DNA from: DASUBN01 sp035465695
Lineage (GTDB): Bacteria; Pseudomonadota; Gammaproteobacteria; Natronospirales; REEB76
NCBI GenBank assembly: GCA_035465695.1
Contig: DATIVR010000002.1
Location: forward strand, 1-35,186
Length of the DNA stretch: 35,186 bases
Direction: 5' to 3'
The notes beneath the pieces were generated by a model that did not search any database, was not told the DNA's origin, and worked only from the letters and a program-made list of their open reading frames with translations. Position 1 is the first letter of the stretch, and each line of letters opens with the position of its first letter. This document shows, one piece after another, positions 23,383-32,537 of this stretch. The position numbers and the translations under genes are program-made.

Positions 23383-25189
23383 GGAAGAGCCCATAGATGC
23401 GTTGCGCCAGTTCGCGACTGATGCCCGGTACGCTTGCCAAGTCCTCGACGCCGGCACGGGTCACGCCCTGCAGGCCGCCGAAATGCTTCAGGAGGGCTTG
23501 CCGCCGCTTCGGCCCCAGGCCCACCACCTCCTCCAGTGGCGACGTGTTGCGCGTTTTGGCGCGACGCTGCCTGTGTCCCGTGATGGCGAACCGGTGCGCT
23601 TCATCGCGGATCTGCTGAACCAGATGCAGGGCCGGTGAGTCCGGAGGGAGTATAAGCGGGGCTTCCCGCCCCGACAAGAAAAGCTGCTCCAGGCCCGGGC
23701 GCCGCGTCGGTCCCTTGGCCACACCCACCAGGGTGACCCCTTCCACCTGCAGATCCTCCAGCACCTTCTCCGCCTCGTGGAGTTGGCCCTTGCCGCCGTC
23801 GATGAACAGGATGTCGGGCACCAAGCCCTCTCCTTTCTTGAGACGGGTATAACGTCGCGTGAGCGCCTGGCGCATGGCGCCGTAATCATCGCCACCTTCG
23901 ACGCCCTCGATGTTGAAACGGCGATAATCCGACTTGCGGGCACCATCGGTATCGAAGATCACGCAGGACGCGACCGTGCCCTCGCCCATGGTGTGACTGA
24001 TGTCGAAGCATTCGAGGCGCTCGGGCATGCGTTCCATCTCCAACGCATCCTGCAGCGCCTCGAAGCGTTTGCGCATCCCGGCGTCCATGGCCAGCCGCAG
24101 CGCCAGGGCCTGCTCGGCATTGACCCGCGCCATCTCCACGAGTCGGCGTCGGTCGCCGCGCACGGCGTCGCGCACCTCCACGCTATGGCCGGATTGAGCC
24201 GTCAGGGCCGTGGCCACAATGTCGGCATCTTCGATCGGCTCCGCCAACACGATGTCTGCCGGCACGTCGCGGCCGAGGTAGTACTGCGGCAGGAATGCGC
24301 TCAGGAGTTCCGCGGTGGACTCATCCCCGCTGACCCGCGGATGGAATACCTGGTTACCAAGCTGGCGGCCGGAGCGCACGAACATGACAGTGACGGAAGC
24401 AGCGCCGGCCCGGTGCGCAGCGGCCACCACATCATAGTCACCGCCGTCCCCTGATATGTACTGGTGTTCAGCGGTCCGGCGCAGACTCTGGATCTGATCC
24501 CGGTAACGCGCGGCGAGCTCATAGTCCTGGCGCTCGGAGGCCTGCTCCATGCGTCTCACCATGGCATCCACCACTTCATCCGTCTTACCTTGCAGGAACA
24601 GCACCGCATTATCGCTGTCACGGGCGTAGTCTTCCTTGCTGATGAGGCCTACACAGGGGGCGGTGCAACGCTTGATCTGGTACTGCAAGCAGGGACGACT
24701 ACGGTTGCGGAAGAATGCATCGCTGCATTGGCGGAGCTGAAAGAGTTTCTGCAGGAGCACCACGGTCTCGCGCGCGGAATAAGCGCTCGGATAAGGGCCG
24801 AAATAGCGGCCGCCTTCCTTGCGGCGCCCGCGGTAAAGCATCAGCCGCGGGAACTCGGCCGCATCGAGACGGATGTAGGGATAGGTCTTGTCATCACGGA
24901 GCACCACGTTGTAACGGGGCCGGTGCTCCTTGATGAGGTTGTTCTCCAGCAGCAGTGCCTCGGTCTCGGTATGGGTCACCGTGACCTCCACGCCCGCGAT
25001 CTGGTTGCGCATCACCAGGGTCTTGGGATTGGCCTCACTGGCGCGGAAATAAGTGGCCAGGCGCTTCTTGAGGTTGCGCGCCTTGCCCACGTAGAGGATC
25101 TCGCCACTTGTTCCGAGCATGCGGTAGACACCCGGCGCTCCCGTGACCGTCTCCAGGAACCGGGTGGTGTCGAAAGCTGGCGTGTTCAC
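23369..25189 (-). CDS. uvrC: excinuclease ABC subunit UvrC
   Basis: 606 aa, close to the 610 of E. coli. It has an N-terminal GIY-YIG nuclease domain (GVYRM at ~20, ILYVGKARNLKKRL at ~31-44), a cysteine cluster (QCSD, RPCLQYQIKRCTAPC), a UVR motif (~200-235) that binds UvrB, the RNase H-like second nuclease domain with ECFDISH and DGGKGQL, and C-terminal helix-hairpin-helix motifs (VVGLGPKRRQALLKHFGG, SVPGISRELAQRIYG). UvrC makes both incisions in nucleotide excision repair. The GTG start at 25189 overlaps the stop of the uracil-DNA glycosylase gene (GTGA), so the two are probably co-translated. Confidence 0.97.
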   Translation of the reverse strand: MNTPAFDTTRFLETVTGAPGVYRMLGTSGEILYVGKARNLKKRLATYFRASEANPKTLVMRNQIAGVEVTVTHTETEALLLENNLIKEHRPRYNVVLRDDKTYPYIRLDAAEFPRLMLYRGRRKEGGRYFGPYPSAYSARETVVLLQKLFQLRQCSDAFFRNRSRPCLQYQIKRCTAPCVGLISKEDYARDSDNAVLFLQGKTDEVVDAMVRRMEQASERQDYELAARYRDQIQSLRRTAEHQYISGDGGDYDVVAAAHRAGAASVTVMFVRSGRQLGNQVFHPRVSGDESTAELLSAFLPQYYLGRDVPADIVLAEPIEDADIVATALTAQSGHSVEVRDAVRGDRRRLVEMARVNAEQALALRLAMDAGMRKRFEALQDALEMERMPERLECFDISHTMGEGTVASCVIFDTDGARKSDYRRFNIEGVEGGDDYGAMRQALTRRYTRLKKGEGLVPDILFIDGGKGQLHEAEKVLEDLQVEGVTLVGVAKGPTRRPGLEQLFLSGREAPLILPPDSPALHLVQQIRDEAHRFAITGHRQRRAKTRNTSPLEEVVGLGPKRRQALLKHFGGLQGVTRAGVEDLASVPGISRELAQRIYGLFHAAG

Positions 25190-25824
25190 TTGAGTAGCTG
25201 CTGCGCTCGCTTCACCACTTTCTCGAACATGGCCGGCGTGAGGCGCTTGGTCTGGGTGTTATAGCGGCTGCAATGATAGGAATCCAGCAGCATCCGGCCG
25301 CCGGGCAGTTCATGCTCCGCGCCATGGGCGAACTTGAAGCGGGACTGCTTCAAACCATACACCCTCAACACGGCGTCATGGGCGATGCGGCCTAACGCCA
25401 GGATCACAGTACCTTCTGGCGTAGGATGCAGGTCGGCGGCGAGATAGCGGTTGCAGTTCCTGATCTCTTCGGGATTGGGCTTGTTGGCCGGCGGCACGCA
25501 CTTCACGGCGTTGTTGACCCGACAGTCCTTGAGTTTGAGTCCATCGTCAGGCGATGCGCCATCTGGCTGGTTGGAGAATCCGAACTTGTAGAGGGTCTCG
25601 TACAGCAGGATACCGGCATAGTCGCCGGTGAACGGGCGGCCAGTGCGGTTGGCACCGTGCATGCCGGGCGCCAAACCCACTATCACCAGGCCGGCATGGG
25701 AATCACCGAAAGGCGGCACCGGCCGTGCGTAGTAATCGGGGCGTTGCTTGCGCACGTCCTTGAGAAAACCCGCGAGGCGCGGACAAAGCGTGCAGCGGAT
25801 ATCGAATGTCGTGGCAGCTTTCAT
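25186..25824 (-). CDS. uracil-DNA glycosylase, family 5 (UDGb) type, iron-sulfur
   Basis: 212 aa. Motif 1 is GLAPGMHGANRTGRPFTGD (50-68), closely matching the family 5 form GLAPAxHGANRTGR, in which the usual catalytic Asp/Asn of motif A is absent. Four cysteines, Cys11, Cys14, Cys109 and Cys124, fit the C-x2-C...C-x14-C ligand pattern of the [4Fe-4S] cluster in families 4 and 5. The second motif is DSYHCSRYNTQT with His184. Such enzymes remove uracil and often other deaminated bases from DNA, starting base excision repair. The gene sits between the response regulator and uvrC and overlaps uvrC by four bases. Confidence 0.88.
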   Translation of the reverse strand: MKAATTFDIRCTLCPRLAGFLKDVRKQRPDYYARPVPPFGDSHAGLVIVGLAPGMHGANRTGRPFTGDYAGILLYETLYKFGFSNQPDGASPDDGLKLKDCRVNNAVKCVPPANKPNPEEIRNCNRYLAADLHPTPEGTVILALGRIAHDAVLRVYGLKQSRFKFAHGAEHELPGGRMLLDSYHCSRYNTQTKRLTPAMFEKVVKRAQQLLK

Positions 25825-25864
25825 GGGCGGGACCGTCAGAGTCCCGTGAGTATGCGGGGCGGGC

Positions 25865-26524
25865 TCAGCCTGCGCCAGTGCCGCCGGTCTGTTCTTCGAT
25901 CACGCCGTAGCGCAGGGCCAGGCGGGTCAATTCCACGTCGTTGGCCACGCCGAGTTTCTCGAACAGTCGCGACCGGTAAGTACTGACGGTCTTGGGACTC
26001 AGATGCAGTTTGTCGGAGATCTCCTGCACCGAGTGCCCCTTGGTGGCCATGATCATCACCTGCATCTCGCGTTGCGAGAGCTGGTCGAAGGGCGATCCCG
26101 CGCTGCGGTTCACCGCCTGCAGTGCCAGCTGGCGCGCGATCTCGGCGGCGATGTAGCGCTCGCCCGCGTGCACGCGGCGAATGGCGGTGACGATCTCGTC
26201 CTCGGCGGTGTCCTTGGTGAGATAGCCGGAGGCCCCGGCTTCCATCAGGCGCATCGGGAAAGGTTCGGCGGTCTGGGCCGAGAGCACGATGACCTTGGCA
26301 TCCGGCAGGCTCATGGCCAGCTTGCGGGTCGCTTCCAGGCCGCCGATGCCGGGCATGGACACGTCCATGAGAATCACCTGCGGTTTGAGCGCACGTGCCC
26401 GTTCCACGGCTTCCTCGCCGGACGAAGCCTCGCCCAGCACCCGGATGTCCGCGGTCTTATCCAGCATCAGCTTGATGCCGGTGCGCACCAGTTTGTGGTC
26501 ATCCACCAACAGGACGCCGATCAT
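25865..26524 (-). CDS. uvrY: response regulator of the GacA/UvrY/SirA type
   Basis: 219 aa. The receiver domain has the acidic pocket VDDH (8-9), phospho-acceptor Asp54 (MDVSMPG) and Lys104 (LTKD). A LuxR/NarL-type helix-turn-helix lies at about 145-205 (LSQREMQVMIMATKGHSVQEI..., LSPKTVSTYRSRLFEKL). Length and position upstream of uvrC match UvrY of E. coli and GacA of pseudomonads, which respond to the sensor BarA/GacS and drive csrB/rsmZ-type small RNAs. The sensor kinase is not in the window. A purine-rich AAGGGG precedes the ATG. Confidence 0.92.
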   Translation of the reverse strand: MIGVLLVDDHKLVRTGIKLMLDKTADIRVLGEASSGEEAVERARALKPQVILMDVSMPGIGGLEATRKLAMSLPDAKVIVLSAQTAEPFPMRLMEAGASGYLTKDTAEDEIVTAIRRVHAGERYIAAEIARQLALQAVNRSAGSPFDQLSQREMQVMIMATKGHSVQEISDKLHLSPKTVSTYRSRLFEKLGVANDVELTRLALRYGVIEEQTGGTGAG

Positions 26525-26603
26525 CTATACCCCTTACTCCGCCTCCAGGCGGTCCATGCACAGCTTAAGCCGAATCCGGGCTTCCGGGGACATCCTGTCC
26601 GGT

Positions 26604-27935
<1,332 letters not shown>

Positions 27936-28004
27936 CGTTGTCTGGGCCGGGACGCGGTATCGCGGTGGCGGGAATTTTAACAACGCTTTATGACAAAGGC
28001 CCCC

Positions 28005-28035
28005 AAAACGAAGGGCCGGTATAGCCGGCCCTTCG
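28005..28035 (-). terminator. intrinsic terminator of the aceBA operon
   Basis: A perfect 11-bp stem (CGAAGGGCCGG at 28009-28019 with CCGGCCCTTCG at 28025-28035) has a 5-base loop. On the minus strand it is followed by TTTT (28008-28005). It begins 27 bases after the aceA stop and separates aceA from icd. Confidence 0.85.
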
Positions 28036-28061
28036 TGCCTTGTTGCCTAATCCTTGGTCAA

Positions 28062-29351
28062 TCAACCGGCGGCCTTGAATTGAGCTTCTTCCGTTGAGCC
28101 GGTCAGGGCCGCGAGGGACGATTGGCCGTTGGCGATGGCCTGGGTGACGGCGTCAAAATAACCGGTACCGACCTCCCGCTGGTGACGTGTGGCGCTGTAT
28201 CCACGCGCCTCAGCAGCGAATTCCGCCTGCTGCAATTCGACATAGGCGGCCATCTGGCGTGTCTTGTATTCGCTGGCCAGTGCGAACATGCCATGGTTGA
28301 GGGAGTGGAAACCCGCCAGGGTGATGAACTGGAACTTGTAGCCCATGGCTCCCAGCTCCCGCTGGAACTTGGCGATGGTGGCGTCGTCCAGGTGCTTCTT
28401 CCAGTTGAAGGACGGCGAGCAGTTGTAGGCCAGGAGCTTGCCGGGATGGGCTTTATGCACCGCTTCGGCGAAACGCTTGGCCTGGGCGATGTCCGGCTTG
28501 GAAGTCTCGCACCACACTAGATCGGCATAGGGGGCATATGCCACGCCGCGTGCGACGGCTTGATCCAGGCCCGCCTTCACTTCGAAGAAGCCTTCCACCG
28601 TGCGCTTGCCGGTGAGGAACCCGTGGTCTCGGGGGTCCACGTCCGACGTGAGCAGGTTGGCGGCGTCCGCGTCGGTGCGGGCCACGATCAGGGTCGGCAC
28701 GTCGAGGATATCGGCTGCCAGGCGGGCCGCCGTCAGCTTGGCGATGGCTTCCTGGGTCGGCACCAGGACTTTGCCGCCCATGTGTCCACACTTCTTGGCT
28801 GAAGCCAATTGATCCTCGAAATGCACACCCGAGGCACCCGCCTCGATCATGCCCTTCATCAGCTCGAAGGCATTGAGCACGCCACCGAAGCCGGCTTCCG
28901 CGTCCGCTACGATGGGCGCATAGACATCCTCGTGTTCCTGACCTTCGGAAGTGAGGATTTGGTCCAGCCGCTGGAAAGCGTTATTGATGCGCCGCACCAG
29001 TGACGGCACCGCGTCCGCAGGATACAGGGACTGATCGGGATACATCTGGCCCGCGGTGTTGGAGTCCGCCGCCACCTGCCAGCCAGAACAGTAGATGGCC
29101 TTGAGGCCGGCCTTCACCTGCTGCATGGCCTGGTTGCCGGTGAGCGCCCCCAGGGCGTTCACGAATTCCTCGGTGTTGAGCAGACGCCACAACTTTTCGG
29201 CGCCGCGCCGCGCCAGCGTGTGTTCGATGGCCACGCTGCCGCGCAGCTTCACCACGTCGGCGGCCCCATAGCCGCGTTCCACACCCTTCCAACGCGGGTT
29301 GTCGCGCCATTCCCGTTCTATTTGTTCTGCGGTCTTCAAGGTGCTGGCCAT
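28062..29351 (-). CDS. aceA: isocitrate lyase
   Basis: 429 aa, near the 434 of E. coli. The catalytic signature KKCGHMGGK has Cys188. AIYCSGWQVAADSN and AGFGGVLNAFELMKGMIEAGASGVHFEDQ are diagnostic of the short (AceA) class. The ATG at 29351 follows GGGAGG by 9 bases, a strong site. The enzyme splits isocitrate into glyoxylate and succinate, the first step of the glyoxylate bypass used on acetate and fatty acids. Its gene starts 21 bases after aceB, so the two form an operon ending at the stem-loop at 28005-28035. Confidence 0.97.
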   Translation of the reverse strand: MASTLKTAEQIEREWRDNPRWKGVERGYGAADVVKLRGSVAIEHTLARRGAEKLWRLLNTEEFVNALGALTGNQAMQQVKAGLKAIYCSGWQVAADSNTAGQMYPDQSLYPADAVPSLVRRINNAFQRLDQILTSEGQEHEDVYAPIVADAEAGFGGVLNAFELMKGMIEAGASGVHFEDQLASAKKCGHMGGKVLVPTQEAIAKLTAARLAADILDVPTLIVARTDADAANLLTSDVDPRDHGFLTGKRTVEGFFEVKAGLDQAVARGVAYAPYADLVWCETSKPDIAQAKRFAEAVHKAHPGKLLAYNCSPSFNWKKHLDDATIAKFQRELGAMGYKFQFITLAGFHSLNHGMFALASEYKTRQMAAYVELQQAEFAAEARGYSATRHQREVGTGYFDAVTQAIANGQSSLAALTGSTEEAQFKAAG

Positions 29352-29372
29352 GGTGATTACCTCCCGGTGTTT

Positions 29373-31013
29373 TCAATCCAAGTCGCGATAGGCCACTGTA
29401 GTGAGGAACGGCTCCAGCCGTCCCGAATGAGTCATCTCCTTCAGCAGGTCGGCGGCGCGCTGCACATGGGATCGCAGCGCCGGCGCGGCCTCGCTCGTCA
29501 GGAGCTCACGCTGTCTTGCGATCTCGGCATCGATCCGCGCCGTGTCCAGAGCGCAGCCGTCATCGAGCCGCGTGTCCTTGCGGTGGCGCCATTGCCAGAG
29601 CTGGGTGCGGGATATCTCGGCGGTGGCGGCATCTTCCATGAGGTTGTGGATGGGCACGCAGCCATTGCCACCGAGCCACGCGGCGAGATAGAGGACGCAG
29701 ACCTCGACGTTGTTCTCCAGGCCCTTGGCGGTGATACTGCCTTCCGGCACTGCTAACAGTTCCTGGGCGGTCACCTGCACGTCTTCGCGTTTCCTGTCGA
29801 GTTGGTTGGGACCTTTCAGGTGCTTGTCGAAGATCTCCATGGCGATGGGCACCAATGCAGGGTGAGCCACCCAGGTGCCATCGTGGCCGTCGCCCGCTTC
29901 CCGTTCCTTGTCGGCACGCACCTTGGCGAGCGCAGCCTCGTTGGCAGCTTGGTCATTCTTGATGGGGATCTGCGCCGCCATGCCGCCGATGGCGAAGGCG
30001 CCACGCCGATGACAGGTCTTGATGAGCAGCTGTGAGTACGCGCGCATGCAAGGCGCTGTCATGGTCACCTGGCCGCGCTCCGGGAAGACCCGTTCCTTGC
30101 GTGCGTGAAGCTTCTTGATGAAGCTGAAGATATAGTCCCAGCGGCCGCAGTTGAGTCCCACGATGTGCTCGCGCAGCGCGTAGAGGATCTCATCCATCTC
30201 GAATGCCGCCGGCAGCGTCTCGATGAGCACCGTCACCTTGACGGTACCGAAGGCCAGTCCCAGCGCTGCCTCCGCGCGAGTGATCACGTCTTCCCAAAGC
30301 TTGGCTTCTTCCGAGGATTCCATCTTGGGAAGGTAGTAATAGGGACCGCTACCCCGCTCTTTCAGCGCCTTGGCGTTGTGGAAGAGATAGAGGCCGAAGT
30401 CGAACAGTGCTGCAGGGATCGGCTCGCCGTCGAGGAGCGCATGTTTCTCCAGCAGGTGCCATCCGCGAGGGCGCACCACCAGCACCGCCGGCTTGGCCCC
30501 CACCGCATAGTGCTTGCCTTCCGGCGAGGTGAACTCCAACTTGCCCTGCACCGCGTCCTTGAGATTCACCTGGCCGTCGATCACGTTGCGCCATGTCGGA
30601 GCGAGGGAATCCTCGAAGTCCGCCATGAACACCTTGGCGCCGGAGTTCAGTGCGTTGATGATCATCTTGCGTTCGGTCGGACCGGTGATCTCGACGCGCC
30701 GGTCCTGCAGGTCAGCGGGGATAGGCCCGACCTTCCATTCCGACTCCCGGATCTCGCGGGTGTCCGGGCGGAAGTCCGGCAACTCCCCGCTGTCGAAGTA
30801 GCCTTGGCGCTGCTCCCTCGCCTTCAGGAGCTCTTTTAGCCGTGTGTGGAAGCGGTGGGCGAGGTCGGCCACGAATGCCAGCGCCTCCGGGGTGAGGATC
30901 TCCCCATCCCGGTCACCCTTGAGCCCATGGATCGCCAGGCCGGAAGAGGCTTGGTCTGGGACTTTACGGATGGCTGATTCCACTGTTTTACCCGGTGTTT
31001 CGTGGCTTTTCAT
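29373..31013 (-). CDS. aceB: malate synthase A
   Basis: 546 aa, the size of malate synthase A (AceB, 533 aa in E. coli) rather than the longer GlcB. Motifs include FMADFEDSLAPTWRNVIDGQ, RPRGWHLLEKH, LPKMESSEEAKLW, GLNCGRWDYIFS and the C-terminal NLMEDAATAEISRTQLWQW. It condenses glyoxylate with acetyl-CoA to malate, completing the bypass. First gene of aceBA; divergent from a LysR-type regulator gene across 73 bases that carry paired ATTG/CAAT dyads, suggesting direct control. Confidence 0.97.
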   Translation of the reverse strand: MKSHETPGKTVESAIRKVPDQASSGLAIHGLKGDRDGEILTPEALAFVADLAHRFHTRLKELLKAREQRQGYFDSGELPDFRPDTREIRESEWKVGPIPADLQDRRVEITGPTERKMIINALNSGAKVFMADFEDSLAPTWRNVIDGQVNLKDAVQGKLEFTSPEGKHYAVGAKPAVLVVRPRGWHLLEKHALLDGEPIPAALFDFGLYLFHNAKALKERGSGPYYYLPKMESSEEAKLWEDVITRAEAALGLAFGTVKVTVLIETLPAAFEMDEILYALREHIVGLNCGRWDYIFSFIKKLHARKERVFPERGQVTMTAPCMRAYSQLLIKTCHRRGAFAIGGMAAQIPIKNDQAANEAALAKVRADKEREAGDGHDGTWVAHPALVPIAMEIFDKHLKGPNQLDRKREDVQVTAQELLAVPEGSITAKGLENNVEVCVLYLAAWLGGNGCVPIHNLMEDAATAEISRTQLWQWRHRKDTRLDDGCALDTARIDAEIARQRELLTSEAAPALRSHVQRAADLLKEMTHSGRLEPFLTTVAYRDLD

Positions 31014-31086
31014 GACCTTAGTCCCTCGCTTGCATATAAAGAAGACAATTGTTTCAATTTAATCCATTGCAAATTTCAATGATGCT
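31014..31086. promoter_or_regulatory. divergent aceB / lysR control region with two LysR-type dyads
   Basis: AT-rich 73-bp gap. ATTG-N7-CAAT at 31066-31080 fits the LysR-type T-N11-A consensus with a perfect 4-bp inverted repeat. ATTG-N3-CAAT at 31048-31058 is a second, tighter dyad whose centre lies 20 bases (two helical turns) away. No consensus sigma-70 promoter is obvious for aceB, fitting activator dependence. TTATAT on the minus strand (31038-31033) is a possible -10 box. Confidence 0.6.
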
Positions 31087-32007
31087 ATGACCCGTCCTGC
31101 CCGCCAGTATCAACACAATCGTCTCGCGCAATTGCGGGCGTTCTGTCTGGCCGTGCAGCACGGCAGCATCTCCAAGGCTGCGGAGAAGCTCGATCTCGCC
31201 CAACCCACCGTCTCGCTTCAGATCCAGGCATTGGAGCAGGAATTGGAAGAGATCCTGCTGGAGCGGCGCGGCCCGAAGATCTCCCCCACTCCGGCCGGCA
31301 CCACTCTTTATGAGTTGGCGCTGCCTTTGGTGCAGGGCATGGATACCTTGCCCCAGGCACTCGCCGACCGTTTCGGAAAACTCGATAGCGGCGAGATCAA
31401 CATCGCCTGCGGCGAGTCCACCTTACTGCATCTCCTGCCACCTTACGTACGCGAGTTCGCCCAGGCGTATCCGGGCATCCACCTGCGTCTGCACAATGTG
31501 ACCGGACGCAATGGCCTCGCCATGTTGCGGGCAGACGAAGTGGATTTCGCCGTGGGTTCACTGCTGGAAGTGCCGGATGACATGCTCTACAAACCGCTCT
31601 TCAACTACGAACCGATGCTCATCACCGCGATGGATCATCCGCTGGTGAAGCTGCCGAAGGTGACGCTGGAAGACATCGCACCTTACGGTCTCATACTGCC
31701 CCCGCAATTCCTCTCGACCCTGCGTCGCGTCAGCGAGGTGTTCCGCAAGCACGGCCTCGAATACAGCGTGCGCCTGGAAGTGGGCGGCTGGGAGGTGATC
31801 AAGCGTTATGTGGAAGAAGGCCTTGGCATCTCGATCGTCACGAGCATCTGTCTGCGCCAGAGCTATCGCTTGCGACAGATACCCATGAAGCAGTACTTCC
31901 CAGAGCGCAGCTATGGCGTGGTGCAACGTCGCGGCAAGTTCATGACGCCACAAGCCCGGCGCTTCATCGAGACCTTGGAGAACCCAGGTGCGCGGACCAG
32001 CACGTGA
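31087..32007 (+). CDS. LysR-type transcriptional regulator, probable regulator of aceBA
   Basis: 306 aa. An N-terminal winged helix-turn-helix (~12-72: LRAFCLAVQHGSISKAAEKL, LAQPTVSLQIQALEQEL) is followed by a two-lobed substrate-binding effector domain. The effector domain resembles the CysB/Cbl-like group (INIACGESTLLHLLPPYVREF, LGISIVTSICL). It is divergent from aceB, the standard arrangement for a LysR regulator and its target. No strong ribosome binding site is visible. The effector is unknown; a glyoxylate, acetyl-CoA or TCA-linked metabolite would fit, but that is inference. Its stop overlaps the start of the pseudouridine synthase gene (GTGA). Confidence 0.9.
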   Translation: MTRPARQYQHNRLAQLRAFCLAVQHGSISKAAEKLDLAQPTVSLQIQALEQELEEILLERRGPKISPTPAGTTLYELALPLVQGMDTLPQALADRFGKLDSGEINIACGESTLLHLLPPYVREFAQAYPGIHLRLHNVTGRNGLAMLRADEVDFAVGSLLEVPDDMLYKPLFNYEPMLITAMDHPLVKLPKVTLEDIAPYGLILPPQFLSTLRRVSEVFRKHGLEYSVRLEVGGWEVIKRYVEEGLGISIVTSICLRQSYRLRQIPMKQYFPERSYGVVQRRGKFMTPQARRFIETLENPGARTST

Positions 32008-32531
32008 TACTCCTCTTCAACAAACCTTACGGCGTCATCTGCCAATTCTCGGGTGAGCGGGCCACCCTCGCCCATTACATCGACATCAAGGGCGTGTATC
32101 CGGCAGGTCGCCTGGATACGGACAGTGAGGGTCTTCTGGTCCTGACCGACGACGGACACCTGCAGAACCGCATCAGCCATCCCCACCACAAGCTTCCCAA
32201 GAAATACTGGGCCCAGGTGGAAGGTGTTCCCGATGCCGAAGCGCTCGGGCGGTTGTCACGGGGTGTGAGACTGAATGACGGTATCACCTTGCCCGCGGAG
32301 GCTCGTGCCATCCCAGCGCCTACACAGCTGTGGGAACGCATGCCTCCCATCCGCTTCCGCAAGCGAATTCCGGATTCCTGGGTCGGACTCACGCTCCGGG
32401 AAGGTCGAAACCGCCAAGTGCGGCGCATGACGGCTGCAGTCGGGCATCCGACCTTGCGACTCATACGCTGGGCGGTGGGAGACTGGACGCTGGAAGGGCT
32501 GAAGCCAGGGGAATTCCGGCAAGTCGGTTGA
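32004..32531 (+). CDS. rluE: rRNA pseudouridine synthase, RsuA family (RluE-like)
   Basis: 175 aa with a GTG start at 32004 overlapping the LysR gene stop. The catalytic motif GRLDTDSEGLLVLTDDG has Asp38. LFNKPYGVICQF at the start and GRNRQVRRMTAAVGHPTLRLIR near the end are RsuA/RluE-family blocks. There is no S4 RNA-binding domain, as expected for RluE, which modifies U2457 of 23S rRNA in E. coli. It is shorter than E. coli RluE (217 aa) because of a shorter N-terminus. It converges on the DAHP synthase gene with six bases between stops. Confidence 0.88.
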   Translation: MILLFNKPYGVICQFSGERATLAHYIDIKGVYPAGRLDTDSEGLLVLTDDGHLQNRISHPHHKLPKKYWAQVEGVPDAEALGRLSRGVRLNDGITLPAEARAIPAPTQLWERMPPIRFRKRIPDSWVGLTLREGRNRQVRRMTAAVGHPTLRLIRWAVGDWTLEGLKPGEFRQVG

Positions 32532-32537
32532 GTCGGT

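Noticed and set aside
26575..26603. Stem GGACA/TGTCC after icd as an intrinsic terminator
   Set aside because: Only about 5 bp with no T-run on the minus strand; too weak to annotate.
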